Positions 16,000 to 25,330 are shown, counted from the stretch's first letter. The stretch: 64,000 bases of DNA from Enterovibrio sp045679545 (GCF_045679545.1 NZ_CP166194.1:1302001-1366000), one strand, 5' to 3'. Program-made: numbers and translations. Notes: generated by a model from the letters alone, not told the origin.

Positions 16000-17391
16000 T
16001 TAAAGACTCGGACTCTTAAACACCAGCATCTTGTCTCGTGTCATGTCATGCATGGAATATTGAATGCCACCTAAGCCCACACCCGAAGAATCTCGACCGC
16101 CGAAGGGCATCCAATCCACACGAAATGCCGTGTGGTCGTTCACCATGACGGCGGTTGCGTTAAGCCTTTGCGTGAGATAAAGCGCATTGTCTAAGTCATT
16201 GGTAAATACGGCGGCTTGGAATGCAAAGGGCAGGGAATTGGCGCGTCTTATGGCATCGTCTTTATTGCCATAGGAATATACACAAATGACGGGGCCGAAA
16301 ATTTCCATTTGAGAAACGCGCACGTTTTCAGGTGGGTTGAGCAGCACGGTTGGTGCGTAGCAAGTATCTGAGATGCGCTTGCCCCCGCTTAACAGTTCTG
16401 CGCCAGCTTCAATGGCCTCCTGAACCCAATCGTCAACGCGATCGACCTCTCTAGGAAGTATCAACGGGCCGATTTCCGTATTAGGATTCAGCGGATCGCC
16501 CACTTTCATTTTCTCGCCCGCCTCAGCAATCTTGATGGCTAATTCTCGGCAAAACGATTGATGGGCATAGACACGTTGAACAGATACACACACTTGTCCG
16601 GCATGGTAAAAGCCTCCCTTTGCAAGGCTAGGAACCACTTCTTCTATATTGGCGCTGGTATCAACAATCACAGGCGCAGCGCCGCCGTGTTCAAGTGCGC
16701 AGCGCGTACCCGGGGCCAGTTGCGATCGCAGCGACCAACCGACCTTCGATGAGCCAATGAAAGACAAAAAGTTGATGCGCGGATCCGTCACCAGCTTACT
16801 TGCGGCTTCATTCTCACACACTATGGCCTGACACCACCCTTTGGGTAATCCTGCTTCGTGGAGTATTTCTACTAAACGAAGACAAGAAAGGGGCGTGGTG
16901 AGTGCCGGCTTGATAATCACCGGACAGCCCACTGCCAACGCGGGGATCACCTGATGCACAATCAAATTGAGCGGATGATTAAAAGCGCTGATAGAAGACA
17001 CGACGCCAATCGGTTCGCGAATCGTAAAGGCAAGTCGATTCACCGATGCCGCCGTTTGGCCCATGGGGATCTGCTCGCCCTTGATCTGAGGAATGTGTTC
17101 AATGGCCAGTTTTACGCCGTTGATTGCCCGTAACACTTCAACTTTTGAATCGGTGTAGGGTTTTCCCCCTTCCTCTGCGGCAAGGCGAGTAAGTAACTCA
17201 ACCTGAGATGAGATAATCTCAACCACTCGCTCGAGGATCTCAATACGCTGATGTGGCGCAAGCCATGCTTGTCTGTCTTCAAACAGGCCATGTGCGGTGG
17301 CAATGGCGGTTTCAACGTCATTGGTGCTTTGTAGAGGAATGGAACGGATCAGCCCACCATCAAATGGGCGATAAACATTGAGTTCTGCCAT
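16000..17391 (-). CDS. NAD(P)-dependent aldehyde dehydrogenase family protein
   Basis: The 463-residue protein has the ALDH fold: a Rossmann segment with SSISAFNHPLNL and PALTTPLSC, the general base Glu in ALEHGGAAPV, and the nucleophile Cys in HAGQVCVSVQRV, plus a FGPVICVY segment. It oxidises an aldehyde to an acid (or acyl-CoA) in the cytoplasm. It is cotranscribed with the AlsS-like gene 19 bp upstream, so the two may process a shared 2-oxo acid or aldehyde. The closest type is the glyceraldehyde-3-phosphate/lactaldehyde/phosphonoacetaldehyde dehydrogenase group; the true substrate is unknown. Confidence 0.9.
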   Translation of the reverse strand: MAELNVYRPFDGGLIRSIPLQSTNDVETAIATAHGLFEDRQAWLAPHQRIEILERVVEIISSQVELLTRLAAEEGGKPYTDSKVEVLRAINGVKLAIEHIPQIKGEQIPMGQTAASVNRLAFTIREPIGVVSSISAFNHPLNLIVHQVIPALAVGCPVIIKPALTTPLSCLRLVEILHEAGLPKGWCQAIVCENEAASKLVTDPRINFLSFIGSSKVGWSLRSQLAPGTRCALEHGGAAPVIVDTSANIEEVVPSLAKGGFYHAGQVCVSVQRVYAHQSFCRELAIKIAEAGEKMKVGDPLNPNTEIGPLILPREVDRVDDWVQEAIEAGAELLSGGKRISDTCYAPTVLLNPPENVRVSQMEIFGPVICVYSYGNKDDAIRRANSLPFAFQAAVFTNDLDNALYLTQRLNATAVMVNDHTAFRVDWMPFGGRDSSGVGLGGIQYSMHDMTRDKMLVFKSPSL

Positions 17392-17410
17392 GGAAATCCC
17401 GTCTCCGTAG

Positions 17411-19048
17411 TTAACTGATCGAGCGACTTTCTTTGATCAACACATTCAATATCGAGTGGTTGAGTGAATAGTCGACCGGAAGATCAATCACATGAACGCC
17501 TTTCGAATTTAATGCCGTTTTGAGTATCGACTGAAACTCATCATGGCTATCAGGGCGATGCCCAATGGCCCCAAAGCTGTTGGCATATTTGACGAAATCA
17601 GGGTTACCAAAATCTAGCCCGTAGTTGTCAAAGTTCATGCCTTCTTGTTTCCATTTGATCATACCGTAGGCGCTGTCATTCAAGATGATAACGACCATGT
17701 CCAACCCCATACGCACGGCGGTTTCGATCTCTTGCGAGTTCATCATGAAGCCGCCATCCCCATTTACGGAGACCACTTTTTTGTCAGGATTAAGCTGTTT
17801 TGCCACCATCGCCGAAGGTAAGCCAGCACCCATGGTTGCCAGTGCATTATCGAGCAGCAAAGTGTTATTGGAATGGCATAGATAGTTGCGCGCAAACCAG
17901 ATTTTATAGACGCCGTTATCCAGCGTAACAATGTCTTCATCATCTAACTGATCACGGATAACTTTGACCAGTCTCTGCGGCAACATCGGGAAGCGGCGGT
18001 CTTCAAAGTACTTGGTAGTGCGCTCGTCCACGTTTTGTTTTACGCGCCCGAAGAAGCCCATGTCTTGTTCGAGTTTGCCGACTTTCTCTGTCAGTCGATT
18101 CACAGAAGAACAGATGTCACCCACCACGTTGACTTGCGGGAAGTAGACTTCATCGGTACGTGCCGCAAAGAAATTCACATGAATGACTTTGGTGCCGCCT
18201 TTTTCCATAAAGAAAGGGGGCTTCTCAATCACGTCATGGCCGACGTTGATGATGAGGTCGGCTTTCTCGATAGCGCAGTGAAGAAAGTCATGGCTAGAAA
18301 GTGCAGCTGTGCCAATGAAGCGTTCATGACGTTCGTCGACAACACCCTTACCCATTTGGGTATTGAAGAAGTAGATACCTGTGTCGTCGATGAATTTTTT
18401 CAGTGCCAAGCTAGAGCGTTTACGATTTGCGCCCGCGCCGATCAGTAGCAAAGGCATTTTGGCTTTTTTGATCATTTCAGCGGCTTGATCAACACACTGA
18501 TGATTTGCGTCTGGACGGCGGTGGTGGACGACATCAAAGATCGAAGCGCCAGACTCTTCTTCCGCGATATCCTCTGGCAATTCTAAATAGCCAGCGCCAG
18601 GGCGTTCCTCTGAACAAAGGCGGAATGCCTCACGCACCATGGCAGGCACGTTGTTTCCATCGACTATTTGTTCTGAATATTTGGTGATGGGCTTCATAAG
18701 ATTGACGACATCGATAATCTGAAAACGGCCTTGCTTACTTTTCCTGATGGGTTTTTGCCCACCTAGCATCACCATTGGCATCGCGCCCAACTGCGCATAC
18801 GCCGCCGACGTGACGAAGTTGGTTGCTCCTGGGCCAAGTGTCGAAAGACAAACGCCAGGTTTACCGGTTAAGCGCCCATAAGTGGCAGCCATGAACCCAG
18901 CAGCTTGCTCGTGCCGAGTTAGGACAAGTTTGATGTCGGAGGCTTTGAGTGAATTGAGGAAATCGAGGTTTTCTTCGCCGGGAATACCGTAGATATATTC
19001 CACACCTTCGTTTTCTAGCGCTTTAACAAACAGATCAGATGTTTTCAT
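17411..19048 (-). CDS. Acetolactate synthase large-subunit-like ThDP enzyme (AlsS type)
   Basis: The product is a thiamine-diphosphate enzyme with the catalytic Glu in YGIPGEENLDFL, the LSTLGPGATN stretch, and the ThDP/Mg motif GDGGFMMNSQEIETA...LNDSAYG. At 545 residues it fits the catabolic AlsS/BudB group, which condenses two pyruvates to acetolactate. No acetolactate decarboxylase is beside it; instead an aldehyde dehydrogenase follows in the operon, so its substrate may differ. I take the ATG at 19048; the 47 extra residues of a longer frame are not family-like. Confidence 0.88.
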   Translation of the reverse strand: MKTSDLFVKALENEGVEYIYGIPGEENLDFLNSLKASDIKLVLTRHEQAAGFMAATYGRLTGKPGVCLSTLGPGATNFVTSAAYAQLGAMPMVMLGGQKPIRKSKQGRFQIIDVVNLMKPITKYSEQIVDGNNVPAMVREAFRLCSEERPGAGYLELPEDIAEEESGASIFDVVHHRRPDANHQCVDQAAEMIKKAKMPLLLIGAGANRKRSSLALKKFIDDTGIYFFNTQMGKGVVDERHERFIGTAALSSHDFLHCAIEKADLIINVGHDVIEKPPFFMEKGGTKVIHVNFFAARTDEVYFPQVNVVGDICSSVNRLTEKVGKLEQDMGFFGRVKQNVDERTTKYFEDRRFPMLPQRLVKVIRDQLDDEDIVTLDNGVYKIWFARNYLCHSNNTLLLDNALATMGAGLPSAMVAKQLNPDKKVVSVNGDGGFMMNSQEIETAVRMGLDMVVIILNDSAYGMIKWKQEGMNFDNYGLDFGNPDFVKYANSFGAIGHRPDSHDEFQSILKTALNSKGVHVIDLPVDYSLNHSILNVLIKESRSIS

Positions 19049-19372
19049 AAAAGGGTTCTCGTATCTCGTCTCGTTAGCATGGGGCCAGGTACGCGCAACA
19101 AGGTTGTCGGCAGATCCAAGAACAGCACTGCTAACAGCAGATGCGAGAACCGTCGTTCCTCGGTAAAACAAAAATGATTTACCTATCAATAGCGCATGGC
19201 TTTTTGATCAGTGTAGTCACATAGTTGAGAAACTGGTCAGTAAGCTGAAAGGAATGATTCGCACGAAGCGCTATTTGAGTAGCTAAATGACCAAGCACAC
19301 CGTGAGATCACGATGAAATCGACTGTTTCGTTCAAAAAAGCCGCACTTGGACGAGTTGAAGCAGAAAAGGAC
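19049..19372. other. Intergenic region between the AlsS-like gene and the second tRNA-Ser
   Basis: It should hold the promoter of the AlsS/ALDH operon on the minus strand. I see no gene and no clear operator. Confidence 0.4.
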
Positions 19373-19401
19373 TTTACAGAATTTCGTTTCGCCCTTAATA
19401 T
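19373..19401 (+). promoter_or_regulatory. Promoter of the second tRNA-Ser gene
   Basis: TTTACA (19373-19378) and TAATAT (19396-19401) are 17 bp apart with a GC-rich discriminator (TCGCCCC). Both hexamers and the spacing are identical to the promoter of the first tRNA-Ser copy. Confidence 0.8.
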
Positions 19402-19414
19402 TCGCCCCGCTCAC

Positions 19415-19505
19415 GGAGAGATGGCTGAGTGGTTTAAAGCACCGGTCTTGAAAACCGGCGAGGGTTTATAGCCCTCCTAGGGTTCAAATCCCTATTTCTC
19501 CGCCA
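19415..19505 (+). tRNA. tRNA-Ser (anticodon UGA), second copy
   Basis: This 91-base gene is identical to the copy at 14212 except for one base in the 3' acceptor strand, which turns a G-C pair into a G-U wobble next to the stem base. CCA is encoded. Terminator and a repeat element follow. Confidence 0.96.
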
Positions 19506-19514
19506 AATTAGATT

Positions 19515-19540
19515 AAGCCCGCTCAGTGAGCGGGCTTTTT
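19515..19540 (+). terminator. Terminator after the second tRNA-Ser
   Basis: A 10-bp stem (AAGCCCGCTC / GAGCGGGCTT) with a 3-base loop runs into a T-tract. Confidence 0.9.
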
Positions 19541-19770
19541 CGTATCTGGAATAAGCATTTATAAATAGGGATGCAGAATCCTAGGCTTGGGTTCAGCCGA
19601 GCGAAGCGAGACAACGTAGCCCCGACGAAGTCGGAAAGGCGACGGCCCGAAGGGCAAGGGAGCGCAGCGACCGAGTAAATTCCGCTATATCACGATCTGG
19701 CTCCGCCAAATTAGAAAAGGCCGCTGCTCTTGCGAAAGATACAGCGGCCTTTTTGCATTCAAGCGATGGT
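19541..19770 (+). ncRNA. Structured non-coding element with a tRNA-Ser 3'-end copy and its own terminator
   Basis: The 15-base sequence at the tRNA-Ser end (CTCCGCCAAATTAGA, 19498) recurs 203 bp downstream at 19701 and is again followed by a terminator (about 19716-19755, stem GGCCGCTG/CAGCGGCC plus T-run). Between them lies a GC-rich block of small hairpins with GAA loops (CCGAC-GAA-GTCGG at 19622; GCCC-GAA-GGGC at 19645). This matches the logic of the 119-bp array after tRNA-Asp: a tRNA-linked transcript that tRNA-processing enzymes might release. No protein-coding frame of note. That it is a stable RNA is inference. Confidence 0.5.
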
Positions 19771-19787
19771 GAAGCTAACTCATTTCC

Positions 19788-20147
19788 TTACTGATCCATC
19801 GTTCGCAAGGGTACAAAAAAGAGCTTATCAGCCGACATTTTTAGGTCATCTATGCGTTTTATATGGGTAACAGCCCAAAGCAAGCATCCTTGAGGCAAGT
19901 TAAGTAGCGCACGGGTTTGAGTGAATAGAATACCGTCATCAAAAGCAGGCGTAATATTGGTTGCGTGTCCTTGCCATGCAGTGAGTACCGTCTCCATGTC
20001 CACGTCGGGCACGACCAAAGAAAGCCGCTCTGGTTCGACGTCTTTAATGACTTCCAAGTATATTTTGCAACCATCCTCCTGTTGCTCTACCCAAAACTTG
20101 TGAGGGATTGATTGGTCATTCCAACTCAATGGTTTGATTTGTGACAT
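19788..20147 (-). CDS. Hypothetical protein, 119 residues
   Basis: I do not recognise this protein. It is soluble, without signal peptide, membrane segment or known motif, and of mixed alpha/beta composition (VEQQEDGCKIYLEVIKDVEP, SLVVPDVDMETVLTAWQG). The frame has a reasonable ATG with AGGAGC nearby (minus strand, just above 20147), which supports it as a real gene. It is 105 bp downstream of the ygjV-type gene on the same strand. Confidence 0.65.
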   Translation of the reverse strand: MSQIKPLSWNDQSIPHKFWVEQQEDGCKIYLEVIKDVEPERLSLVVPDVDMETVLTAWQGHATNITPAFDDGILFTQTRALLNLPQGCLLWAVTHIKRIDDLKMSADKLFFVPLRTMDQ

Positions 20148-20252
20148 TTTTGCTCCTAAACAGGCAGTGAAGCAACGCAGCCTGATGATTGAGGGAAATT
20201 GATGACTCGCAATCTAACGATGACGAACAGTGATAACGTTAGGGGTTGGTAA

Positions 20253-20771
20253 CTAGGAAACTTGGCTGGTGCTTTGTATGGCTTGTTGAGACGAATGCAG
20301 GCGATAAATCGTCAATATATTGGTGATGATAAAGGCGGATTCAACAATTGTTCCTCCAATTGAACCTAGCCAAAGATTGTGTGCGAGCCAGCATGAAGAG
20401 TTGAACAAGATCAGAGAGCGCAACACGATGCCACTCTGTGTGAACAATGCCCACGTCGCAACGGTTGACCCAACCACTGCCATCAATTCAAAAATGTGCG
20501 AAATATTGCTGACAGTCATCGCCCACATCAGAGCAATGAAAAACCACATGACGATGCGAGAGCGGGTTTTGGCGGAAGCAAAGCTGCGTACTCCGTTAAT
20601 GGCGACACCCGTTGCGGCGACTGCTGCGCCCATGAGGGCAAAGTGAAGACTCATGACGAAACAAAATGCCATCATCTGATAGCGAAATCGTAAATCGTCT
20701 TTTTGCCAAAATGCCGAAATACCCACCAGACAGGCGACGCCGCCAACCCACTGCGTGAACCACATTTCCAT
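20253..20771 (-). CDS. YgjV-family inner membrane protein (copy 1)
   Basis: The 172-residue protein has the spaced hydrophobic helices and the conserved SIGGTIVESAFIITN segment near the C-terminus that mark the YgjV family (Imp-YgjV). Function is unknown. In E. coli ygjV lies beside uxaCA, genes for hexuronate use, and here a ygjV-type gene again lies beside eda-kdgK-uxaC-uxuB, while a second one ends the uidA side. That suggests a role linked to hexuronate metabolism. A ribosome site (GGAGA) precedes the ATG at 20771. A terminator separates it from eda. Confidence 0.85.
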   Translation of the reverse strand: MEMWFTQWVGGVACLVGISAFWQKDDLRFRYQMMAFCFVMSLHFALMGAAVAATGVAINGVRSFASAKTRSRIVMWFFIALMWAMTVSNISHIFELMAVVGSTVATWALFTQSGIVLRSLILFNSSCWLAHNLWLGSIGGTIVESAFIITNILTIYRLHSSQQAIQSTSQVS

Positions 20772-20792
20772 GTTGTTTCTCCATCTTTCTGC

Positions 20793-20823
20793 AAAAAAAC
20801 GGCCCTGATATCTAGGGCCGTTT
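20793..20823 (-). terminator. Terminator of the uxuB-uxaC-kdgK-eda operon
   Basis: An 8-bp stem ACGGCCCT / AGGGCCGT is followed by seven T on the minus strand, 16 bp after the eda stop. Confidence 0.9.
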
Positions 20824-20839
20824 AGTTCGCCGAATAGGC

Positions 20840-21466
20840 TCAGTTCACCAATGCCGCTGCTTCACGAGTTAGGCGAGCTAGCTCATCCCAGTTGCCTTCT
20901 TCGATCAGCTTTTTATCAACCATCCATGTACCGCCGCAGGCCACGACGCGAGGAATAGCGAGGTAGTCATTCACGTTGGCTGGGTTAATGCCACCTGTAG
21001 GCATCAGCTCTACGTTGGTGTAAGGCGCCAGCAGCGATTTCACCATGTTGATACCGCCTGATGCTTCTGCAGGGAAGAACTTGAGCAGGGTGAGACCCAT
21101 TTCTAGTGCAGCTTCGACGGTGCTTGGGTTGTTCACGCCAGGGACGATATCGATACCAATTTCCTGGCAAGCTCTCACGGTATTTGGGTTAAATCCAGGG
21201 GAAACGACGAAGGTAGCACCGGCTTCTTTTGCCGCGATGGCTTGTTCGCGGTTCAACACAGTACCCGCGCCAATCAGCATGTCCGGTTGCGACGCACGTA
21301 GCAGGCGAATTGCTTCGACAGCGGCGTCGGAACGGAAGGTGATTTCAGCAGCAGGCAAGCCATTTTCTGCTAACACTTTACCCAAAGGAATAATGTCTTC
21401 AGCGTTGTCGATAGCGATAACAGGGATAACTTTCAGGGCTTTCAGTTGTTCTTTAATGCTAGGCAT
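20840..21466 (-). CDS. eda: KDPG aldolase (2-dehydro-3-deoxy-phosphogluconate aldolase)
   Basis: It cleaves 2-keto-3-deoxy-6-phosphogluconate into pyruvate and glyceraldehyde 3-phosphate, the last step of glucuronate breakdown. Family marks: the FRSDAAVEAIR segment, LIGAGTVLN, the Schiff-base Lys in LLKFFPAEASGG, and LMPTGGI for phosphate binding. The 208-residue length is normal. It is the last gene of the operon, 9 bp after kdgK. Confidence 0.96.
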   Translation of the reverse strand: MPSIKEQLKALKVIPVIAIDNAEDIIPLGKVLAENGLPAAEITFRSDAAVEAIRLLRASQPDMLIGAGTVLNREQAIAAKEAGATFVVSPGFNPNTVRACQEIGIDIVPGVNNPSTVEAALEMGLTLLKFFPAEASGGINMVKSLLAPYTNVELMPTGGINPANVNDYLAIPRVVACGGTWMVDKKLIEEGNWDELARLTREAAALVN

Positions 21467-21475
21467 TGGTAATCC

Positions 21476-22438
21476 TTAAATGGGCTTGATAGCTAATTGA
21501 GTGAGTTCTTTTGCGATGATGGCGCCACGATGTTGAATGACGACACCCGCCATGGCGTTGCCGCGCTGGCAGGCCGATATAAGGTCGGTATCTGCTAGGT
21601 AGGCAGACAGAAATCCACCATTAAATGAGTCGCCTGCAGAAGTGGTATCAACAACTTCAGCGACGGGATGAGTTGGCACGGCCCGTGGAGCCGAAGCCGC
21701 GCCGGAATCTTTAATTAAGCAGCCATCTTCGCCTAGTTTGACGATGCACTTAGTGACACCAAGCGATGTGAGGCGCTCAATAGTCTGCTCAGGTGATGTG
21801 TCTCCCCAAAGGAGTTGTTCATCATCAAAAGTGACCAATGCAACATCCGTTAGTTGATACATCGATTGGTATGCATTCTTGACTGTGTGATTGTTATCTT
21901 GCGGCCACAACGCGGGGCGGAAGTTGCTATCAAAGGCAATTTCGACGCCTTGGGCTTTAAGTTCTGCCAACAAATGCAGCAAGGCAATGCGATCTTCGCT
22001 AGGCAAAATAGCTAGCGTAATCCCACTCAAAAACACCATATCAACGTCGATTAACGCGTGTTTGATCGTGTCAAATTTCGGATGTTGAAGCAGGTATCGC
22101 GCAGCAGATTGGCTGCGCCAGTACAAGAACGTTCGTTCACCTTGATCATCCAATTGGATCAGGTAAAGCCCCGGCGTACGTGTTTCGTCGTGAAGCACCA
22201 ATTCAGTGGAGATACCTTCTTGTTGCCATCGGGTGAGCATTCCTTTGCTGATAGCGTCAGTGCCCAATGCCGTCACGTAAGAGACTTTGATGTCATCTGG
22301 ATTGTTATTGGCGTCGCTGCCACGTCGTAAATACACAGCTGCATTGAGCGTGTCGCCGCCGAACGTTTGATGCATAGACCCGAAGGGTTTTCCATTCAGC
22401 TCAATCATGCACTCACCAATAATGGCGATGTGTTTCAT
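21476..22438 (-). CDS. kdgK: 2-dehydro-3-deoxygluconokinase (PfkB family)
   Basis: The kinase phosphorylates KDG to KDPG with ATP. It is a 320-residue PfkB/ribokinase-type protein: N-terminal GECMIELNG and FGGDTLNAAVYL, and the C-terminal anion-hole/catalytic motif DTTSAGDSFNGGF with the catalytic Asp. It lies between uxaC (3 bp upstream) and eda, so KDG from the uxu branch flows directly through it. Confidence 0.95.
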   Translation of the reverse strand: MKHIAIIGECMIELNGKPFGSMHQTFGGDTLNAAVYLRRGSDANNNPDDIKVSYVTALGTDAISKGMLTRWQQEGISTELVLHDETRTPGLYLIQLDDQGERTFLYWRSQSAARYLLQHPKFDTIKHALIDVDMVFLSGITLAILPSEDRIALLHLLAELKAQGVEIAFDSNFRPALWPQDNNHTVKNAYQSMYQLTDVALVTFDDEQLLWGDTSPEQTIERLTSLGVTKCIVKLGEDGCLIKDSGAASAPRAVPTHPVAEVVDTTSAGDSFNGGFLSAYLADTDLISACQRGNAMAGVVIQHRGAIIAKELTQLAIKPI

Positions 22439-22441
22439 CAG

Positions 22442-23854
22442 TTAAACCCTCTCTTCAAAATAACGTTTGGCGTTGCCAAAGCAGATGTTTTCAATCATAG
22501 GGCCAAGCAGTGACATATCATTTGGTGCTTCGCCATTCTCGACCCAGCGACCGACCATGTCACACAATATGCGGCGGAAATATTCGTGACGGGTGTATGA
22601 CAAGAAACTGCGAGAGTCTGTCAACATGCCAACAAACTGGCTAAGAAGACCAAGTGAAGAAAGCTGTTCCATTTGACGCTGCATGCCGTCTTTTTGATCG
22701 TTGAACCACCAACCCGAGCCAAATTGAACTTTGCCTGCGATGCCACCACCTTGGAAGTTACCAATCATGGTGGCCATCATTTCGTTGTCTCGTGGGTTTA
22801 GGCAGTAAAGAATCGTGCGCGGCAGTTCGTTACTTTGGTCCATCTCGTCCAATAGGTGAGCTAACTCAAACGCGAAGGTTGCATCGCCAATCGAGTCAAA
22901 GCCGGCATCTGCACCCAAACGTTGGAACATGCGCGTGTTGTTATTACGTTGTGCACCGATATGAAGCTGCATGACCCAGCCCATTTTTCCGTAACGCTTG
23001 CCCAGCCATACTTGAACGGCGGTCGAAAACTGCGCGTATTCTTGTTCTGTTAGCACTTCACCGGCAAGACGACGTGTCAGAAGGGTATTTAAATCAGCTT
23101 CGCTCGGGATTGGCGCGTAGCGAACCACTTCGATCCCGTGGTCTGCTGCGCGACAACCGTGTGCGTCAAAGTGAGCCAAGCGCTTATCTAAGGCAATCAG
23201 TAGATCGTCGAAACAACGAATGTTTACATCAGCGACTTCGCCCAGTTTTTGCAGGTAATCAGCAAACGCATCCAGTTCGATTTTGAATGCTTTATCTGGA
23301 CGCCAGCTTGGTAACACTTGAACATCAAACGTGGTGTCGGCTGAAATTGTTTTGTGGTGTTCTAAGGAATCAATAGGGTCGTCGGTTGTGCCCGCCATCA
23401 CCACATTCATCTGCTTCATGATGCCGCGAGCAGAGAATTCAGGCGTTGATAACAGCGCATTGCAGTGATGCCATATTTGGTCAGCCGTGTTTGGGTCAAA
23501 TAGCGTGCTTGTGATGCCAAACGGACGGCGAAGTTCGAGATGAGTCCAGTGGTATAGGGGATTGCCGACGGTCTGAGGGACAGTTTTTGCCCATGCCATA
23601 AATTTGTCTTTGTCGCTGGCATCACCAGTGATTAAGCGCTCATCAATCCCCGCCGAGCGCATACCACGCCACTTATAATGATCACCTTCAAGCCAAATTT
23701 TACTGATGTTTTCGAATTGGCGGTCTTTTGCAACTTCCGCCGGATTGAGATGGCAGTGAAAGTCATAAATTGGCTGATGGCTCGCGTGTTCGTGGTAAAG
23801 ACGACGGGCGGTTTCGTTTGAAAGTAGGAAGTCATCACACAGGAAATTCTTCAT
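22442..23854 (-). CDS. uxaC: Glucuronate (uronate) isomerase
   Basis: This enzyme converts D-glucuronate to D-fructuronate (and galacturonate to tagaturonate). The 470 residues and conserved segments fit UxaC of the amidohydrolase superfamily: YDFHCHLNPAE near residue 31, the metal-site HxH, WTHLELRRPFGI, QLHIGAQRNNNTRMF and SRSFLSYTRHEYFRRILC (C-terminal). It is the second gene of the minus-strand operon behind uxuB. Confidence 0.96.
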   Translation of the reverse strand: MKNFLCDDFLLSNETARRLYHEHASHQPIYDFHCHLNPAEVAKDRQFENISKIWLEGDHYKWRGMRSAGIDERLITGDASDKDKFMAWAKTVPQTVGNPLYHWTHLELRRPFGITSTLFDPNTADQIWHHCNALLSTPEFSARGIMKQMNVVMAGTTDDPIDSLEHHKTISADTTFDVQVLPSWRPDKAFKIELDAFADYLQKLGEVADVNIRCFDDLLIALDKRLAHFDAHGCRAADHGIEVVRYAPIPSEADLNTLLTRRLAGEVLTEQEYAQFSTAVQVWLGKRYGKMGWVMQLHIGAQRNNNTRMFQRLGADAGFDSIGDATFAFELAHLLDEMDQSNELPRTILYCLNPRDNEMMATMIGNFQGGGIAGKVQFGSGWWFNDQKDGMQRQMEQLSSLGLLSQFVGMLTDSRSFLSYTRHEYFRRILCDMVGRWVENGEAPNDMSLLGPMIENICFGNAKRYFEERV

Positions 23855-23866
23855 AGCAAATGTCTC

Positions 23867-25330
23867 TTACAATGCTGCAACGGTAGCGCGAGCGCCATGA
23901 TCAATCAGAGATTGATAAGCGGTGCTGACTGCGTCAACCACATATGGATTCTCGCCCAGTTCGGCAGGGAAGATCGCTTCGATGTTAAGCAAAGCGGGCA
24001 CGACAGAAGGACTTTGACCGTGTTGGTCACAAATAGCGCGCAAGGTTTCAGCCATTGGGTCACGAACATCGATTTCGTTGCCTTGTTCATCCACGCCAGA
24101 CACATAGCGCATCCAGCCGGCAATGGCCGTTGCTAGCCAAGAGAATGAAGAGCCTTGTGAAAGGTGGAACTGCAAGCTTCCCGCCATACGTTGCGGGATC
24201 TTCTGGCTACCATCCATCGCGATTTGCCACGTTTTGTGTTTCAAGCTTGGGTTGGTGAAACGGTTGATAAGTAGCGTGGCGTAGCCCTCTAAATCAGTGT
24301 CTTCCGGCATAGTCAAAGACGGTGCTTGAGCCTGCATCATCATGTTGAATGCTGCTTTTCGATAACCTTCGTCGGTCATGGTGTCAGAGATATGTGCATA
24401 ACCACCGAGGTAACCCAAATAGGCTAAGAAAGAGTGGCTGCCATTGAGCATGCGCAGCTTCATTTCTTCATAAGGCACCACGTCTGCCACGAACTGAGCG
24501 CCAGCCATATTCCAATTTGGACGACCTGCAACAAAGTTGTCTTCAATGACCCATTGACGGAACGGTTCACAGGCAATGGCACAAGGGTCTTCACATCCAA
24601 GTAGTTCAGAGATTTCAGCCAGCGTTTCTTCAGTCGCGGCGGGAACGATGCGGTCAACCATGGTGCATGGGAACGTTACGTGAGTTTCAATCCAAGCCGC
24701 GAGCTCTGGGTCAAGCAATTGAGCGAACTCAAGAATGGCAGCCTTTGCAACATGCCCGTTCTCTTGCACGTTATCGCAAGACATAACAGTGAATGGAGAC
24801 AAGCCACGCTCACGACGCAGTAGTAGCGCTTGAACGATGTAACCCAGTGCTGATTTTGGCTCAGTAGGGTTTGCAAGGTCGGCAACGACCAGTGGGTTGT
24901 TCTTGTCGAGTGTCCCTGTTGCTGGGTCTGCACAGTAGCCTTTCTCTGTGATAGTCATGGATACGATAGCGACTTGAGGCTCTGCCATCTTCTCTAAGAC
25001 TGCTTGAATACCATCGAGGCTAGGGTGCAGTGATTCGGTTACTGAACCAATCACTTTTACAGTGGTTGAATCTGCCCCTTTTTCTGCCACGGTGTAAAGA
25101 TGGTCTTGTGCGCGAAGTGATTCGATCAACGCTTCACCGCCAAATAAATTGACCTCACAAATGCCCCAGTCGCAACCGGTTCTATTGAGCATTTCGTTGG
25201 TGATTAACGCTTGGTGCGCTCGATGAAAAGCGCCAAAGCCTAAGTGAACAATACGGCTCTTCAGTACAGATCGGTCGTAGTCGGGGAGCTGCACATAGTC
25301 GTTGAGCATTGAGTTATAGATGGTTTTCAT
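23867..25330 (-). CDS. uxuB: Fructuronate reductase (mannitol dehydrogenase family)
   Basis: It reduces D-fructuronate to D-mannonate with NADH. The 487-residue protein has the long-chain mannitol dehydrogenase pattern: IVHLGFGAFHRAHQA (nucleotide binding), SMTITEKGYC, MSCDNVQENG, the FPCTMVDRIVPA stretch, and the catalytic Lys segment EEMKLRMLNGSHS. An isolated UxaB (tagaturonate reductase) would look similar, but the partner uxuA across the control region favours UxuB. First gene of the minus-strand operon. Confidence 0.93.
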   Translation of the reverse strand: MKTIYNSMLNDYVQLPDYDRSVLKSRIVHLGFGAFHRAHQALITNEMLNRTGCDWGICEVNLFGGEALIESLRAQDHLYTVAEKGADSTTVKVIGSVTESLHPSLDGIQAVLEKMAEPQVAIVSMTITEKGYCADPATGTLDKNNPLVVADLANPTEPKSALGYIVQALLLRRERGLSPFTVMSCDNVQENGHVAKAAILEFAQLLDPELAAWIETHVTFPCTMVDRIVPAATEETLAEISELLGCEDPCAIACEPFRQWVIEDNFVAGRPNWNMAGAQFVADVVPYEEMKLRMLNGSHSFLAYLGYLGGYAHISDTMTDEGYRKAAFNMMMQAQAPSLTMPEDTDLEGYATLLINRFTNPSLKHKTWQIAMDGSQKIPQRMAGSLQFHLSQGSSFSWLATAIAGWMRYVSGVDEQGNEIDVRDPMAETLRAICDQHGQSPSVVPALLNIEAIFPAELGENPYVVDAVSTAYQSLIDHGARATVAAL

